Assembly: GCF_028994775.1 (NCBI RefSeq)
Contig: NZ_JAJQMN010000013.1
Span: forward strand, 58,945 to 122,944
DNA from: Promicromonospora iranensis
GTDB taxonomy: Bacteria > Actinomycetota > Actinomycetes > Actinomycetales > Cellulomonadaceae
Direction of reading: 5' to 3'
Length of the DNA: 64,000 nucleotides
In this document: positions 34,308 to 44,670 of the stretch, piece by piece
Layout: each line of letters begins with the position of its first letter
How positions within the stretch are numbered: position 1 is the stretch's first letter
Notes under the pieces: generated by a model
Database searches by the model: none
The model's input: only the letters and a program-made list of their open reading frames with translations
What the model was told of the DNA's origin: nothing
Translations under genes and position numbers: made by a program

Positions 34308-34350
34308 GGCTCCAGCCTAACGGGCCTGGCCAACGCATAGGGTTGCCCCT

Positions 34351-35478
34351 GTGGACACCGTGATCGACCCCGCCCTGCTCGACCCGTCCGGTGAGGAGTC
34401 CGACCTCGTCGCACTCACCCGGGTCATCTGCGACATCCCGTCCGTCAGCGGCGACGAGAAGGCACTTGCCGACGCGATAGAGGTCCTGCTGCGCGGGTGC
34501 GCGCACCTGGAGGTACTGCGCGACGGCGACGCCCTGGTCGCCCGCACGAACCTGGGCCGGGACCGCCGCGTCGTCGTGGCCGGGCACATCGACACGGTGC
34601 CGATCGCGGACAACCTGCCCACGCGCCTGGTGGGCGCAGGGGACGACGCGGTGCTGTGGGGTCGGGGGACGGTCGACATGCTGGGTGGGGTGGCGGTCGC
34701 CCTCGCGCTGGCCGTCGAGCTCGGGGCGCCGGGCAGCGAGCCGGCGCACGACCTCACGTGGATCTTCTACGACCACGAGGAGGTCGACTCGGCCCTGAAC
34801 GGGCTGGGCCGCCTCGCGCGCAACCACCCGGAGCTGTTGCGGGGCGACTTCGCGATCCTGGGCGAGCCCACCGACGCCGGGATCGAGGGCGGCTGCAACG
34901 GCACGATGCGTGTCGAGCTGCGCACCCGCGGCGTCGCCGCGCACTCGGCGCGGGCGTGGACGGGCGAGAACGCGATCCACGCGGTCGCCCCGGCGCTGGC
35001 CCGGCTCGCCGCGTACGAGCCGCAGTCGATCGAGGTCGACGGCCTGGTCTATCGCGAGGGCCTCAACGCCGTGCGCATCGAGGGCGGGATCGCGGGCAAC
35101 GTCATCCCGGACGCGTGCACCGTCGAGGTGAACTACCGCTTCGCGCCGTCGCGCTCCGTCGAGGAGGCCGAGGCCCACCTGCGGGAGGTGTTCGAGGGTT
35201 TCGACCTGGTGGTGACCGACGCCGCCGGGGGTGCCCGGCCGGGCCTCGACGACCCGCTGGCCGCCCAGTTCGTGAAGTCGGTGCTCACCACGACCGGGGG
35301 CGTTCCGGCGCCGAAGTACGGGTGGACCGACGTCGCCCGGTTCTCGGAGCTGGGGGTGCCGGCGGTGAACTTCGGGCCCGGCGACCCGCTGCTCGCGCAC
35401 AAGGACGACGAGCATCTTCCGGTCGCTCAGCTCGCGCAGTGCCGTGACGCGCTGCGAGCCTGGCTGCTCGGCGGATAG
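34351..35478 (+). CDS. dapE: Succinyl-diaminopimelate desuccinylase
   Basis: 375 residues from a GTG. A zinc-dependent M20 peptidase fold: metal ligand and adjacent acid in GHIDTVP (H79, D81), then WGRGTVDMLGG (bridging Asp), FYDHEEVDS (catalytic and metal glutamates) and FAILGEPTD. A lid/dimerisation domain with GGCNGTMRVELRTRGVAAHS contains the conserved histidine. It removes succinate from N-succinyl-LL-2,6-diaminopimelate. Immediately divergent from dapD and 9 bp upstream of the LOG-family gene, matching the gene order seen near mycobacterial dapE. Confidence 0.95.
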   Translation: MDTVIDPALLDPSGEESDLVALTRVICDIPSVSGDEKALADAIEVLLRGCAHLEVLRDGDALVARTNLGRDRRVVVAGHIDTVPIADNLPTRLVGAGDDAVLWGRGTVDMLGGVAVALALAVELGAPGSEPAHDLTWIFYDHEEVDSALNGLGRLARNHPELLRGDFAILGEPTDAGIEGGCNGTMRVELRTRGVAAHSARAWTGENAIHAVAPALARLAAYEPQSIEVDGLVYREGLNAVRIEGGIAGNVIPDACTVEVNYRFAPSRSVEEAEAHLREVFEGFDLVVTDAAGGARPGLDDPLAAQFVKSVLTTTGGVPAPKYGWTDVARFSELGVPAVNFGPGDPLLAHKDDEHLPVAQLAQCRDALRAWLLGG

Positions 35479-35487
35479 TTTGGTCGC

Positions 35488-36342
35488 ATGAGCGACGACG
35501 GCATACCCCAGTCCGGCCGCGGATACCGCCGCGGCCCGGTGCTGCTCCGCGGGAACCAGGTCCCGCAGACCACCACGGACCAGCGACTTCTGGCATCCGA
35601 CCAGGAGTCCGACTGGCTGCACAGCGACCCGTGGCGCGTGATGCGCATCCAGAGCGAGTTCGTCGAGGGCTTCGGCGCGCTCGCGGAGCTCGGCCCGGCG
35701 GTGTCGGTGTTCGGCTCGGCACGCACCAAGCCGGACCACGAGGACTACCGCGCGGGGGAGACCGTGGGCCGGCTCCTGGTGGAGGCGGGGTACGCCGTCA
35801 TCACGGGCGGCGGGCCCGGCGTGATGGAGGCCGCGAACAAGGGCGCGGCCGAGGCGGGCGGCACCTCGGTGGGCCTGGGTATCGAGCTGCCCTTCGAACA
35901 GGGCGTCAACGAGTTCGTGAATCTCGGCATCAACTTCCGGTACTTCTTCGCGCGAAAGACCATGTTCCTGAAGTACGCCCAGGGATTCATCGTGATGCCC
36001 GGGGGATTCGGCACCTTCGACGAGCTCTTCGAGGCAGTCACCCTTGTTCAGACGCACAAGGTGACGCAGTTCCCGCTCGTCCTGGTGGGTAAGGACTACT
36101 GGGGCGGGCTCCTGGAGTGGATCCGCTCGACGGCCCTGACGCACGGCACGATCAGCGAGGCCGACCTCGACATCATGTACCTCACCGACGACCCTGCGGA
36201 GGCGGTGCACCACGTCGTCGAGCGGGTGCACCAGATCGAGGCGGAGCAGGCCGCCCTGCAGGCGGCGGCAGCCGCGGAGCGCGCCACCGAGGAAGCGGCA
36301 CTCGAGGGGCCGGGTCTGCCGAGCACCGTGGGCGGCGCGTAG
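35488..36342 (+). CDS. LOG family protein (TIGR00730, cytokinin riboside 5'-monophosphate phosphoribohydrolase-like)
   Basis: 284 residues. The Rossmann-like LOG domain is clear: VSVFGSARTKPDHEDY, ITGGGPGVMEAANKGAAEAG and the active-site PGGFGTFDE (residues 171-179). The arginine/glutamate pair of the PGGxGTxxE motif hydrolyses the N-glycosidic bond of nucleoside 5'-monophosphates in characterised members. An N-terminal extension of about 60 residues and an Ala/Glu-rich helical C-terminal tail are added to the core. It follows dapE by 9 bases and is directly followed by the FolP2-type gene. Confidence 0.92.
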   Translation: MSDDGIPQSGRGYRRGPVLLRGNQVPQTTTDQRLLASDQESDWLHSDPWRVMRIQSEFVEGFGALAELGPAVSVFGSARTKPDHEDYRAGETVGRLLVEAGYAVITGGGPGVMEAANKGAAEAGGTSVGLGIELPFEQGVNEFVNLGINFRYFFARKTMFLKYAQGFIVMPGGFGTFDELFEAVTLVQTHKVTQFPLVLVGKDYWGGLLEWIRSTALTHGTISEADLDIMYLTDDPAEAVHHVVERVHQIEAEQAALQAAAAAERATEEAALEGPGLPSTVGGA

Positions 36343-37275
36343 GTGAACGGTTCGGACGTCCCTGGCGCGGCCGTCCCGCGGGCGTCCGCGCCGCTCGTGC
36401 TGCGCGGACGCGAGCTGGGGCGCGAGGGGCGGGCGGTGCGCCCGGTCGTGATGGCGGTCCTGAACCGCACCACCGATTCGTTCTACGCCCCTGCCCGCGT
36501 GCCCGACGACGCCGCCGCGCTGGCCGCCGCGGAGCGCGCGTTCGCGGACGGCGCGGAGATCCTGGACGTCGGTGGCGTCCGTGCGGGCAACGGGTCGCCC
36601 GTGGACGAGGCGGAGGAGATCCGCCGTGTCGTCCCGTTCGTGGCGGCGGTCCGCCGCGCGGTGCCGGACCTGATCGTCTCCGTGGACACCTGGCGTGCGG
36701 GCGTGGCCCGTGCGGCGATCGACGCCGGGGCGGACCTCGTCAACGACACCTGGGCCGGGCACGACCCGGCGCTGGTGGAGGTGGCGGGGGCGGCCGGCGT
36801 CGGCGTCGTCTGCTCCCACACGGGCGGTGCGACACCACGCACGGACCCGTACCGCGTGGAGTATCCGGGCGGCGGCGACGGTCTGCTGGACGACGTCGTG
36901 GCGACCCTCCGGGCCGCCGCGGAGCGTGCGGTGGAGTGCGGGGTGCCGCGCGAGTCGGTGCTCGTCGACCCGACGCACGACTTCGGCAAGAACACCTGGC
37001 ACTCGCTGCACCTCCTGCGCCGCACCGGCACGCTGGCCGGGCTCGGCTTCCCGCTGCTCATGGCGCTCTCCCGCAAGGACTTCGTGGGGGAGACGCTCGA
37101 CCTCCCGCCCGAGGACCGGCTCGAGGGAACGCTGGGCGCGACGGCGGTGGCCGCGTGGCTCGGCGCCCGGGTGTTCCGTACGCACGACGTGGCCGCCACA
37201 CGACGCGTTCTGGACCTGGTGGCGGCGGTCCGGGACGAGGCGCCACCGGCCGTCGCGCTGCGCGGTCTTGCCTGA
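36343..37275 (+). CDS. folP2: Dihydropteroate synthase-like protein, FolP2 type
   Basis: 310 residues from a GTG adjoining the previous stop. It has the pterin-binding TIM-barrel: MAVLNRTTDSFY in place of the canonical MGVLNVTPDSFSDGG, ADGAEILDVGGVRAG, LIVSVDTWRAGVARAAIDAG and VLVDPTHDFGKNTWHSLHLL. The deviations, the N-R-T-x-D-S-F and the D-F-G-K-N-T segments match mycobacterial FolP2, a paralogue reported not to act as dihydropteroate synthase. It therefore may bind a pterin or other substrate without making folate. Its place before a DUF3117 gene and after dapE-LOG matches the Rv1207 neighbourhood. Confidence 0.85.
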   Translation: MNGSDVPGAAVPRASAPLVLRGRELGREGRAVRPVVMAVLNRTTDSFYAPARVPDDAAALAAAERAFADGAEILDVGGVRAGNGSPVDEAEEIRRVVPFVAAVRRAVPDLIVSVDTWRAGVARAAIDAGADLVNDTWAGHDPALVEVAGAAGVGVVCSHTGGATPRTDPYRVEYPGGGDGLLDDVVATLRAAAERAVECGVPRESVLVDPTHDFGKNTWHSLHLLRRTGTLAGLGFPLLMALSRKDFVGETLDLPPEDRLEGTLGATAVAAWLGARVFRTHDVAATRRVLDLVAAVRDEAPPAVALRGLA

Positions 37276-37292
37276 TCCGGCGAAGGGCGACG

Positions 37293-37324
37293 AATTGGCG
37301 CGTGGAAAGTAAGGGGCGCCAATT
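37293..37324 (+). promoter_or_regulatory. Inverted repeat and -10 element before DUF3117 gene
   Basis: Perfect 9-bp arms AATTGGCGC (37293-37301) and GCGCCAATT (37316-37324) are separated by 14 bases, followed 4 bases later by TAGAAT (37329-37334), a good -10 hexamer. The repeat would cover the -35 region, as a regulator site would, or could serve as terminator for the FolP2-type gene. Confidence 0.5.
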
Positions 37325-37408
37325 GAACTAGAATGTGTCTGTGCCCTCGGCGTTCGCCGGGAACATGAATGCTGCTACACACCGGACAACGGAATGGGAG
37401 AGCCACAC

Positions 37409-37576
37409 ATGGCTGCGATGAAGCCGCGAACGGGTGACGGACCGCTCGAGGTCACCAAGGAGGGGCGCGGCATCGTCATGCGTGTGCCGCTCGAGGGCGG
37501 CGGTCGGCTCGTCGTCGAGCTCAACGCGACCGAGGCAAGCGAGCTCGGCGACGCTCTCCAGACCGTGGTCGCCTGA
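37409..37576 (+). CDS. DUF3117 family protein
   Basis: 55 residues, exactly the family length, starting MAAMKPRTGDGPLEVTKEGR and ending in ELGDALQTVVA. DUF3117 proteins are extremely conserved small cytosolic actinobacterial proteins of unknown function (Rv1211 is the mycobacterial example). The ATG is preceded by GGGAG at suitable distance. An upstream in-frame ATG at 37394 is less likely given family length. It has its own promoter-like region with an inverted repeat. It sits between the FolP2-type gene and the O-methyltransferase, as in mycobacteria. Confidence 0.93.
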   Translation: MAAMKPRTGDGPLEVTKEGRGIVMRVPLEGGGRLVVELNATEASELGDALQTVVA

Positions 37577-37628
37577 GCCTGAGCTCCACTGCCGGCCGTC
37601 CGTCGCGGGGGACCGGCCGTGCGGCAGG

Positions 37629-38279
37629 TCAGCGACGGACGGCCAGCAGCAGGCCGTCTCCGCTCGGCAGCATGGCAGGCAGCACCCGCTCGTCGCTGCG
37701 CAGCGTCCGGCCCACCTCCCGCACGACGGTGGTGAGCTCGTCGCGGCGGGCAGGATCCGCGACCCGGTCCCGCAGCAGCGCGCCGTCCACGGCCAGCACG
37801 CCGCCCGGCCGGAGCAGCCGCAGGGCCTCGTTGACGTACTCGGGGTAGCCCAGCGGGTCGCTCGCGACGAGCACCAGGTCGTAGGCGCCGTCCGCGAGCC
37901 GGGGCAGCACGTCACCTGGCCGACCGGGGATGATCCGGGTGCGCTGCGGGGCGACGCCGTCCTCGGCGAACGCCATCCGCGCGGCCCTCTGGTGCTCCAC
38001 CTCCCGGTCGATGGTGGTGAGCTGACCGTCGAGCGGCATACCGCGGAGCAGCCACAGGGCAGCGACCCCCGCACCCGTACCGACCTCCACCACGGCGTGC
38101 GCGTTCGTGGCGGCGGCCAGCACCCGCAGCACCGCGCCGACACCGGGCAGCACGGCGGGACAACCCAGCTCCGAGGCGCGCTCGCGGGCGCGCAGCAGCA
38201 CCTCGTCCTCGGGGACGAAGGACTCGCTGTAGACCCACGCCGCGACCTTGCCGTGGCCGGACGGCTCCGCTGTGCTGAT
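37629..38279 (-). CDS. O-methyltransferase (class I SAM-dependent, catechol-type)
   Basis: 216 residues if translation starts at an ATC at 38279. The SAM-binding motif is [16 protein letters not shown], followed by [20 protein letters not shown] and [20 protein letters not shown], as in Rv1220c-type O-methyltransferases. The only ATG/GTG/TTG in frame is a GTG at 38201, which removes the conserved N-terminal helix [20 protein letters not shown]. An ideal GGAGG lies six bases before ATC-AGC-ACA-GCG, which would read MSTAEP. AUC initiation or a base error is therefore suspected. It is divergent from sigE with 100 bp between. Confidence 0.85.
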   Translation of the reverse strand: MSTAEPSGHGKVAAWVYSESFVPEDEVLLRARERASELGCPAVLPGVGAVLRVLAAATNAHAVVEVGTGAGVAALWLLRGMPLDGQLTTIDREVEHQRAARMAFAEDGVAPQRTRIIPGRPGDVLPRLADGAYDLVLVASDPLGYPEYVNEALRLLRPGGVLAVDGALLRDRVADPARRDELTTVVREVGRTLRSDERVLPAMLPSGDGLLLAVRR

Positions 38280-38344
38280 GGGTTTCCTCCGCTGGCGCTG
38301 GGCAAGATGTGTGCATCACGTGCGGCGTCAGGGTACAGCCCGTG

Positions 38345-38370
38345 GGAACGACTGGGCTTCAGCGTGCGTT
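38345..38370 (+). promoter_or_regulatory. SigE-type ECF promoter upstream of sigE
   Basis: GGAAC at 38345-38349 and CGTT at 38367-38370 are separated by 17 bases. This fits the GGAAC/CGTT pattern of SigE/SigR-like ECF promoters, and lies nine bases upstream of the sigE start codon, implying autoregulation of the sigma factor. Confidence 0.65.
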
Positions 38371-38379
38371 GAGAGGACG

Positions 38380-38985
38380 ATGACTTCTGTGAGTACTCGT
38401 GCAGCAGCAGACGTAAGTGCGTCGGTACCTTCCGGGCCCGGCGGCGCCGACCTGCCCTGGCAGCCGCCGACGTGGGAAGAGATCGTGCGCGAGCACTCCG
38501 CGCGCGTCTATCGGCTCGCCTACCGGCTGACCGGCAACAAGCAGGACGCCGAGGATCTCACGCAGGAGACCTTCATCCGGGTGTTCCGCTCGCTGTCCAG
38601 CTACACGCCGGGCACGTTCGAGGGCTGGCTGCACCGCATCACCACCAACCTGTTCCTCGACGGCGCGCGCCGCAAGAAGCGCATCCGCATGGAGGCGATG
38701 GGGGACGACGACGGTCACGTCGCCGACACCGGTGACTTCGGCCGCCCGGAGCGCGGGTACGAGCACGCCAACCTGGACCAGGACGTGCAGAAGGCGCTGG
38801 ACGCCCTGCGCCCGGAGTACCGCGCCGCCGTCGTGCTGTGCGACATCGAGGGCCTGAGCTATGAGGAGATCGCCGTGACGCTTGGCGTCAAGCTCGGGAC
38901 GGTGCGCTCCCGGATCCACCGGGCCCGCGCCCAGCTCCGCGACGCGCTGGAGCACCTGGCGCCCACGCGCGGGGGCGTCCGATGA
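38380..38985 (+). CDS. sigE: ECF RNA polymerase sigma factor SigE
   Basis: 201 residues from an ATG with GAGAGGA upstream. Region 2 reads [20 protein letters not shown] then [16 protein letters not shown]; region 4 includes [20 protein letters not shown] and [20 protein letters not shown]. The [20 protein letters not shown] segment is typical of mycobacterial-type SigE, the envelope-stress sigma factor. Its stop overlaps the start of an anti-sigma gene (ATGA), followed by htrA and tatB as in mycobacteria. Activity is likely controlled by that anti-sigma factor and its own promoter. Confidence 0.94.
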   Translation: MTSVSTRAAADVSASVPSGPGGADLPWQPPTWEEIVREHSARVYRLAYRLTGNKQDAEDLTQETFIRVFRSLSSYTPGTFEGWLHRITTNLFLDGARRKKRIRMEAMGDDDGHVADTGDFGRPERGYEHANLDQDVQKALDALRPEYRAAVVLCDIEGLSYEEIAVTLGVKLGTVRSRIHRARAQLRDALEHLAPTRGGVR

Positions 38986-39932
38986 GTCACCTCGGGGACC
39001 TGATCAGCGCGCTCGCGGACGGACAGCTCTCGCCCGCGGAGACCGAGCGTGCCCTGTCCCACGTGACGATGTGCCGGCTGTGCGCCCGTGAGCTGGACTC
39101 CGCCCGCGCGGCCCGGCGAGCGCTGTCCTCTGCTGCGGACGTGGTGCCCGACCCGGCCCTGACCGCGCGCCTGATGGCGCTCCAGGCCAGCATCCCACCC
39201 ACCTCCGACGACCCGCTGCGGCGCCCCTTCCTCGGCCCGGACCCGCTGTCGGCGCCCGTGTGGCAGGCCTCGACGTTCAACGGCGGCGACGGCTTCGACG
39301 GCCGGATCGACCGCCCGGCGCGGCGCCGTCGGGCCGCCCGGATCACCGCTCTCGGGGTCGGCGGCGTGGGTGTGCTGGGGCTCGCGCTCTTCACGCTCGG
39401 CGACGTCCCTGTCGTGTCCCCGCAGCTGTCCGCCCAGACCAGCATGACCATGCTGGGCCGCACGGGACCGGACACGGCGGCGGCAGGCCAGGACGTGCTC
39501 GCCACGCTCGACGTCCCTCCCGGCCAGATCACGCCCGCAGCGCTCGACTGGGCGTCGGACAACGGCTGGGCGGCCCCCACGGAGCTGCCCGAGGGATACG
39601 AGGTCTCGGCGATGCGCCTGGTGGGCGACCAGGGGCAGACGCTCGAGATCGACCTCACCGGGCCCACCGGCCACGCGGTGGTCCGCGAACGCCCGGGCCA
39701 GCTGGCCCAGGAGGGCACCGCCGGCGCCGGGGACGTCCAGGTGCTGGCCACCGAGCCCGCCCATGTGGCATGGCAGTCGGAGGACATGGTGGTCGACGTC
39801 GTGGCGGACGCGCCGGAAGAGGTATTGACCGAGCTCGTGGCGTCGTTCGGTGAGCATGGCTACGATGCCGGGGTCCTGCCCCGCATCGCCCGCGGGTGGC
39901 ACACCGTGACAGGAGTCATCGAAAGCCCATGA
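38982..39932 (+). CDS. ZAS-type anti-sigma factor for SigE
   Basis: 316 residues, overlapping sigE by four bases. The N-terminal zinc-binding anti-sigma motif H-x3-C-x2-C is HVTMCRLC (H27, C31, C34). A single membrane segment ([20 protein letters not shown], about 125-145) follows an Arg-rich stretch, and about 170 residues face the outside, longer than mycobacterial RseA. This extracellular part could sense envelope state or be cleaved by proteases such as the HtrA encoded next. Its stop overlaps the htrA start (ATGA). Confidence 0.9.
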   Translation: MSHLGDLISALADGQLSPAETERALSHVTMCRLCARELDSARAARRALSSAADVVPDPALTARLMALQASIPPTSDDPLRRPFLGPDPLSAPVWQASTFNGGDGFDGRIDRPARRRRAARITALGVGGVGVLGLALFTLGDVPVVSPQLSAQTSMTMLGRTGPDTAAAGQDVLATLDVPPGQITPAALDWASDNGWAAPTELPEGYEVSAMRLVGDQGQTLEIDLTGPTGHAVVRERPGQLAQEGTAGAGDVQVLATEPAHVAWQSEDMVVDVVADAPEEVLTELVASFGEHGYDAGVLPRIARGWHTVTGVIESP

Positions 39933-41410
39933 CCGACGAGAACCCGTTCGCGCCGCCCACGCCGCGTGCAGCAGTGCCTTCCGCGAACGAGCCGAGGACT
40001 CCGGCAGCGGGCTCCGCGCCAGCGCCCGGCTCCGGGGCCGCGCCCGCAACCGGGCCGGAGGACCAGGGGCCGCGGCCGGTCGCCGCGCAGGAGCAGGCCA
40101 CCGAGCAGCTGCCGCAGCGGCCCGGTGAGCAGCCCACCGCGCAGCTCCCGGCGTCGGGGTTCCTGACCACCGTGGCAGCTCCCTCCCTGGCCGGGACAGG
40201 AGCCGGGGACCCCCACGGGCCCCACTCCTCGCAGCACCCGGCCCCGCACGGGACCGACCCGCATGCCTCGCCGCACGCCACCTCACCGCACGCCACCTCG
40301 ACCCGGCGCGGCAGGCTCGGCGCACGCGCGGTGTCCGCCGTCGTGCTCCTGGGCCTGCTGGCGGGCGCCGGCGGCGGTGTCGCCGCCTTCGCGCTGCTGG
40401 ACTCGCAGGACTCGGCGCGGCCCGCGGACGCCGCGCTCCCGGAGCCGGCTTCGGGCGCCACCCAGGTGCAGCGCCCCGAAGGGTCGGTGGCCGCCATCGC
40501 GGCCGCGGCGCTGCCGAGCGTGGTCTCGATCGAGGTGCGCGCCCAGCAGGGCGTCGCGACGGGTTCCGGCATGATCCTCAAGGCTGACGGCTACATCCTG
40601 ACGAACAACCACGTGGTCGCGGAGGCGGCGTCGGGGGCCGACGTCACCGTGACGTTCTCCGACGGGCACGAGCAGCCCGCCGAGCTCGTGGGCGCGACCC
40701 CCGACTACGACCTCGCGGTGATCCGGGTCGACGAGAGAGGTCTGGAGCCGCTGGTGCTGGGCGACTCCGACGAGGTGGTCGTCGGGGACTCGGTGCTCGC
40801 TGTCGGCTCCCCGCTCGGCCTGGAGGCGACCGTCACCACCGGCATCGTCAGCGCGCTCCACCGCCCCGTGAAGGCGGGTGAGGCCGCCGAGGCCGCGTTC
40901 ATCGACGCCATCCAGACGGACGCCGCCATCAACCCCGGCAACTCGGGCGGACCGCTCGTGAACTCCGCCGGCGAGGTGATCGGCATCAACTCGGCCATCG
41001 CGCAGGGGCCGGGCACGGCCGCGGCCACGGGCAACATCGGCCTCGGCTTCGCGATCCCGTCCAACCAGGCACGGCACACGGCCGAGCAGCTCATCGAGAC
41101 CGGCACCGCCACGTTCCCGATCATCGGCGTGCTGCTCGACCCCAGCTACCAGGGCGAGGGTGTGCAGGTCTCCAAGGAGCCGCAGCAGGGCACACCGGCC
41201 GTGACTCCGGACGGCCCTGCCGACCGGGCGGGCCTGGAGCCGGGCGACGTGATCCTCTCGATCGACGGCCGGCCCGTGTCGGTGGCCGACGAGCTCATCG
41301 TGGCCATCCGGGCCAAGGCGCCCGGCGATCCGGTCACGCTCCAGGTGCGTTCCGACGGCGACGAGCGCGAGGTCCGCGTGGTCCTCGAAGAGCGGGCGAG
41401 CGGCCAGTGA
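39929..41410 (+). CDS. htrA: Membrane-anchored HtrA-like serine protease with PDZ domain
   Basis: 493 residues. A Pro/His-rich cytosolic N-terminus of about 135 residues, one membrane helix (LGARAVSAVVLLGLLAGAGG), then a trypsin-like domain with catalytic triad H228 (LTNNHVV), D261 (DYDLAVI) and S339 (NPGNSGGPL), and a PDZ domain from about 410 (GPADRAGLEPGDVILSIDGR). It is an extracytoplasmic chaperone-protease of envelope stress. Co-transcription with sigE and its anti-sigma factor by overlapping stops/starts points to a regulated proteolysis circuit. The tatB gene follows after 55 bp. Confidence 0.95.
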   Translation: MTDENPFAPPTPRAAVPSANEPRTPAAGSAPAPGSGAAPATGPEDQGPRPVAAQEQATEQLPQRPGEQPTAQLPASGFLTTVAAPSLAGTGAGDPHGPHSSQHPAPHGTDPHASPHATSPHATSTRRGRLGARAVSAVVLLGLLAGAGGGVAAFALLDSQDSARPADAALPEPASGATQVQRPEGSVAAIAAAALPSVVSIEVRAQQGVATGSGMILKADGYILTNNHVVAEAASGADVTVTFSDGHEQPAELVGATPDYDLAVIRVDERGLEPLVLGDSDEVVVGDSVLAVGSPLGLEATVTTGIVSALHRPVKAGEAAEAAFIDAIQTDAAINPGNSGGPLVNSAGEVIGINSAIAQGPGTAAATGNIGLGFAIPSNQARHTAEQLIETGTATFPIIGVLLDPSYQGEGVQVSKEPQQGTPAVTPDGPADRAGLEPGDVILSIDGRPVSVADELIVAIRAKAPGDPVTLQVRSDGDEREVRVVLEERASGQ

Positions 41411-41465
41411 GCCGGGTTCATCCGGCGTTCTCCGGCAGGTCCCGCGACGCGAGTAGGCTCTGAGC

Positions 41466-43499
<2,034 letters not shown>

Positions 43500-43614
43500 G
43501 CCGGAGGTACAGCGCAGGGTGTGGGCCGGGGAACGACGCACGCGCCCCAAGCGGAACCGCAGGTTCAGCCGATACCGATAGAGCCTGACCCGTTTGCGCA
43601 TAGGCTCGGACGCG

Positions 43615-44568
43615 ATGAAGCGGCTGACAGAGCTCGGAAAAGCTGCCTGGGAGTGGTGGGGCACGACGCGTGTCGGTCGCACGCTCGCCAGGTTCGACGG
43701 CGCGAACGGCGGCGTGCTCAGCGGCGGTATGGCCTACGCGGCGCTGTTCTCCCTCTTCGCCGCCCTCGCCATCGGCTACACGGTGTTCGTCCGGGTCCTG
43801 GGCGGCGACGCCGACCTGCGGGTCGCGGTGCTGGACCAGGTGGACACCTGGGTGCCGGGCCTCGTGGACACGGGATCGGGTGGCGTGCTGTCGCCCTCGG
43901 ATCTGGTGCTGTCCACGGGCCTGAGCTGGACGTCGGTGGTGGCTGCGGCGGTGCTGCTCTGGTCCGCCACCAACTTCATGGGTGCGCTGCGAACGTCGGT
44001 GCGAGCGATGTTCGGCGAGACCGACGGCATCGGCAACCCGCTGACCGACCGACTGCGGCAGCTCCTGGGGTTCGTCCTGCTCGGCGTCGGCATGCTGGTC
44101 ACGGCCGCGGCCAGTGTGGCGGTCTCGACCGCGGTGCCGTGGCTCCTGGACCTCGTCGGCCTGGGAGAGGGTGTCGGCTGGGCGGTCCGTGGGGTCGGTC
44201 TGGTCCTGACCGTGGTGCTCGACACCGCGCTGATCGCCGCCATGATCGCGTGGGTGGGCCAGGTCCGCCCGCCCCGGCGGGACCTGTTCCTCGGCGCGCT
44301 GAGCGTCGGGATCGTCGCGGGCGGGCTCCGCCTCCTGGGCACCGAGGTGATCGCCGGCATCGCCACGCGCAACGCGCTCCTGGCATCCTTCGCCGTCGTG
44401 GTCACACTGCTGCTGCTCGTCAACCTCCTGGCCCGTGCGCTCCTCCTGGCCAGCGCCTGGATGTCCACGTCCGACATCCTCGAGCAGGACTCCGACGCCG
44501 ACACCCCTGCACCGGCGAGGGACGTTCCGAGCGGGCACGCCGACAGCAGAGCCGCGGGCGGAAGATAG
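43615..44568 (+). CDS. YihY/virulence factor BrkB family membrane protein
   Basis: 317 residues from ATG 43615 (an upstream in-frame ATG at 43594 is weaker). The family N-terminus is NGGVLSGGMAYAALFSLFAA, followed by about six membrane segments, including SSVVAAA-type TM2 and AVVVTLLLLVNLLARALLLA at the end. YihY proteins, formerly called RNase BN, are inner-membrane proteins of unknown function. The cytosolic C-terminal tail is acidic. The last six codons and the stop lie inside the left arm of a 30-bp inverted repeat that should terminate transcription. Confidence 0.9.
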   Translation: MKRLTELGKAAWEWWGTTRVGRTLARFDGANGGVLSGGMAYAALFSLFAALAIGYTVFVRVLGGDADLRVAVLDQVDTWVPGLVDTGSGGVLSPSDLVLSTGLSWTSVVAAAVLLWSATNFMGALRTSVRAMFGETDGIGNPLTDRLRQLLGFVLLGVGMLVTAAASVAVSTAVPWLLDLVGLGEGVGWAVRGVGLVLTVVLDTALIAAMIAWVGQVRPPRRDLFLGALSVGIVAGGLRLLGTEVIAGIATRNALLASFAVVVTLLLLVNLLARALLLASAWMSTSDILEQDSDADTPAPARDVPSGHADSRAAGGR

Positions 44569-44650
44569 GGGCGGCCGGCCGTCAAGCCGTAGCGGAGCGC
44601 CCCCTGGGGCGCGTGAGCGAGGCCGGCCGCCCCTACCTTCCGCCCGCGGC
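44551..44650. terminator. 30-bp inverted repeat, bidirectional terminator
   Basis: Left arm 44551-44580 and right arm 44621-44650 are complementary over 30 positions with a single mismatch. The 40-base interior contains a second perfect hairpin, GCGCCCC-CT-GGGGCGC. The left arm encodes the last codons (AAGGR) and TAG of the BrkB gene. The right arm ends 20 bases before the stop of the convergent sdhB gene. Confidence 0.85.
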
Positions 44651-44670
44651 GGAGGTGGAACGAAGGACGA

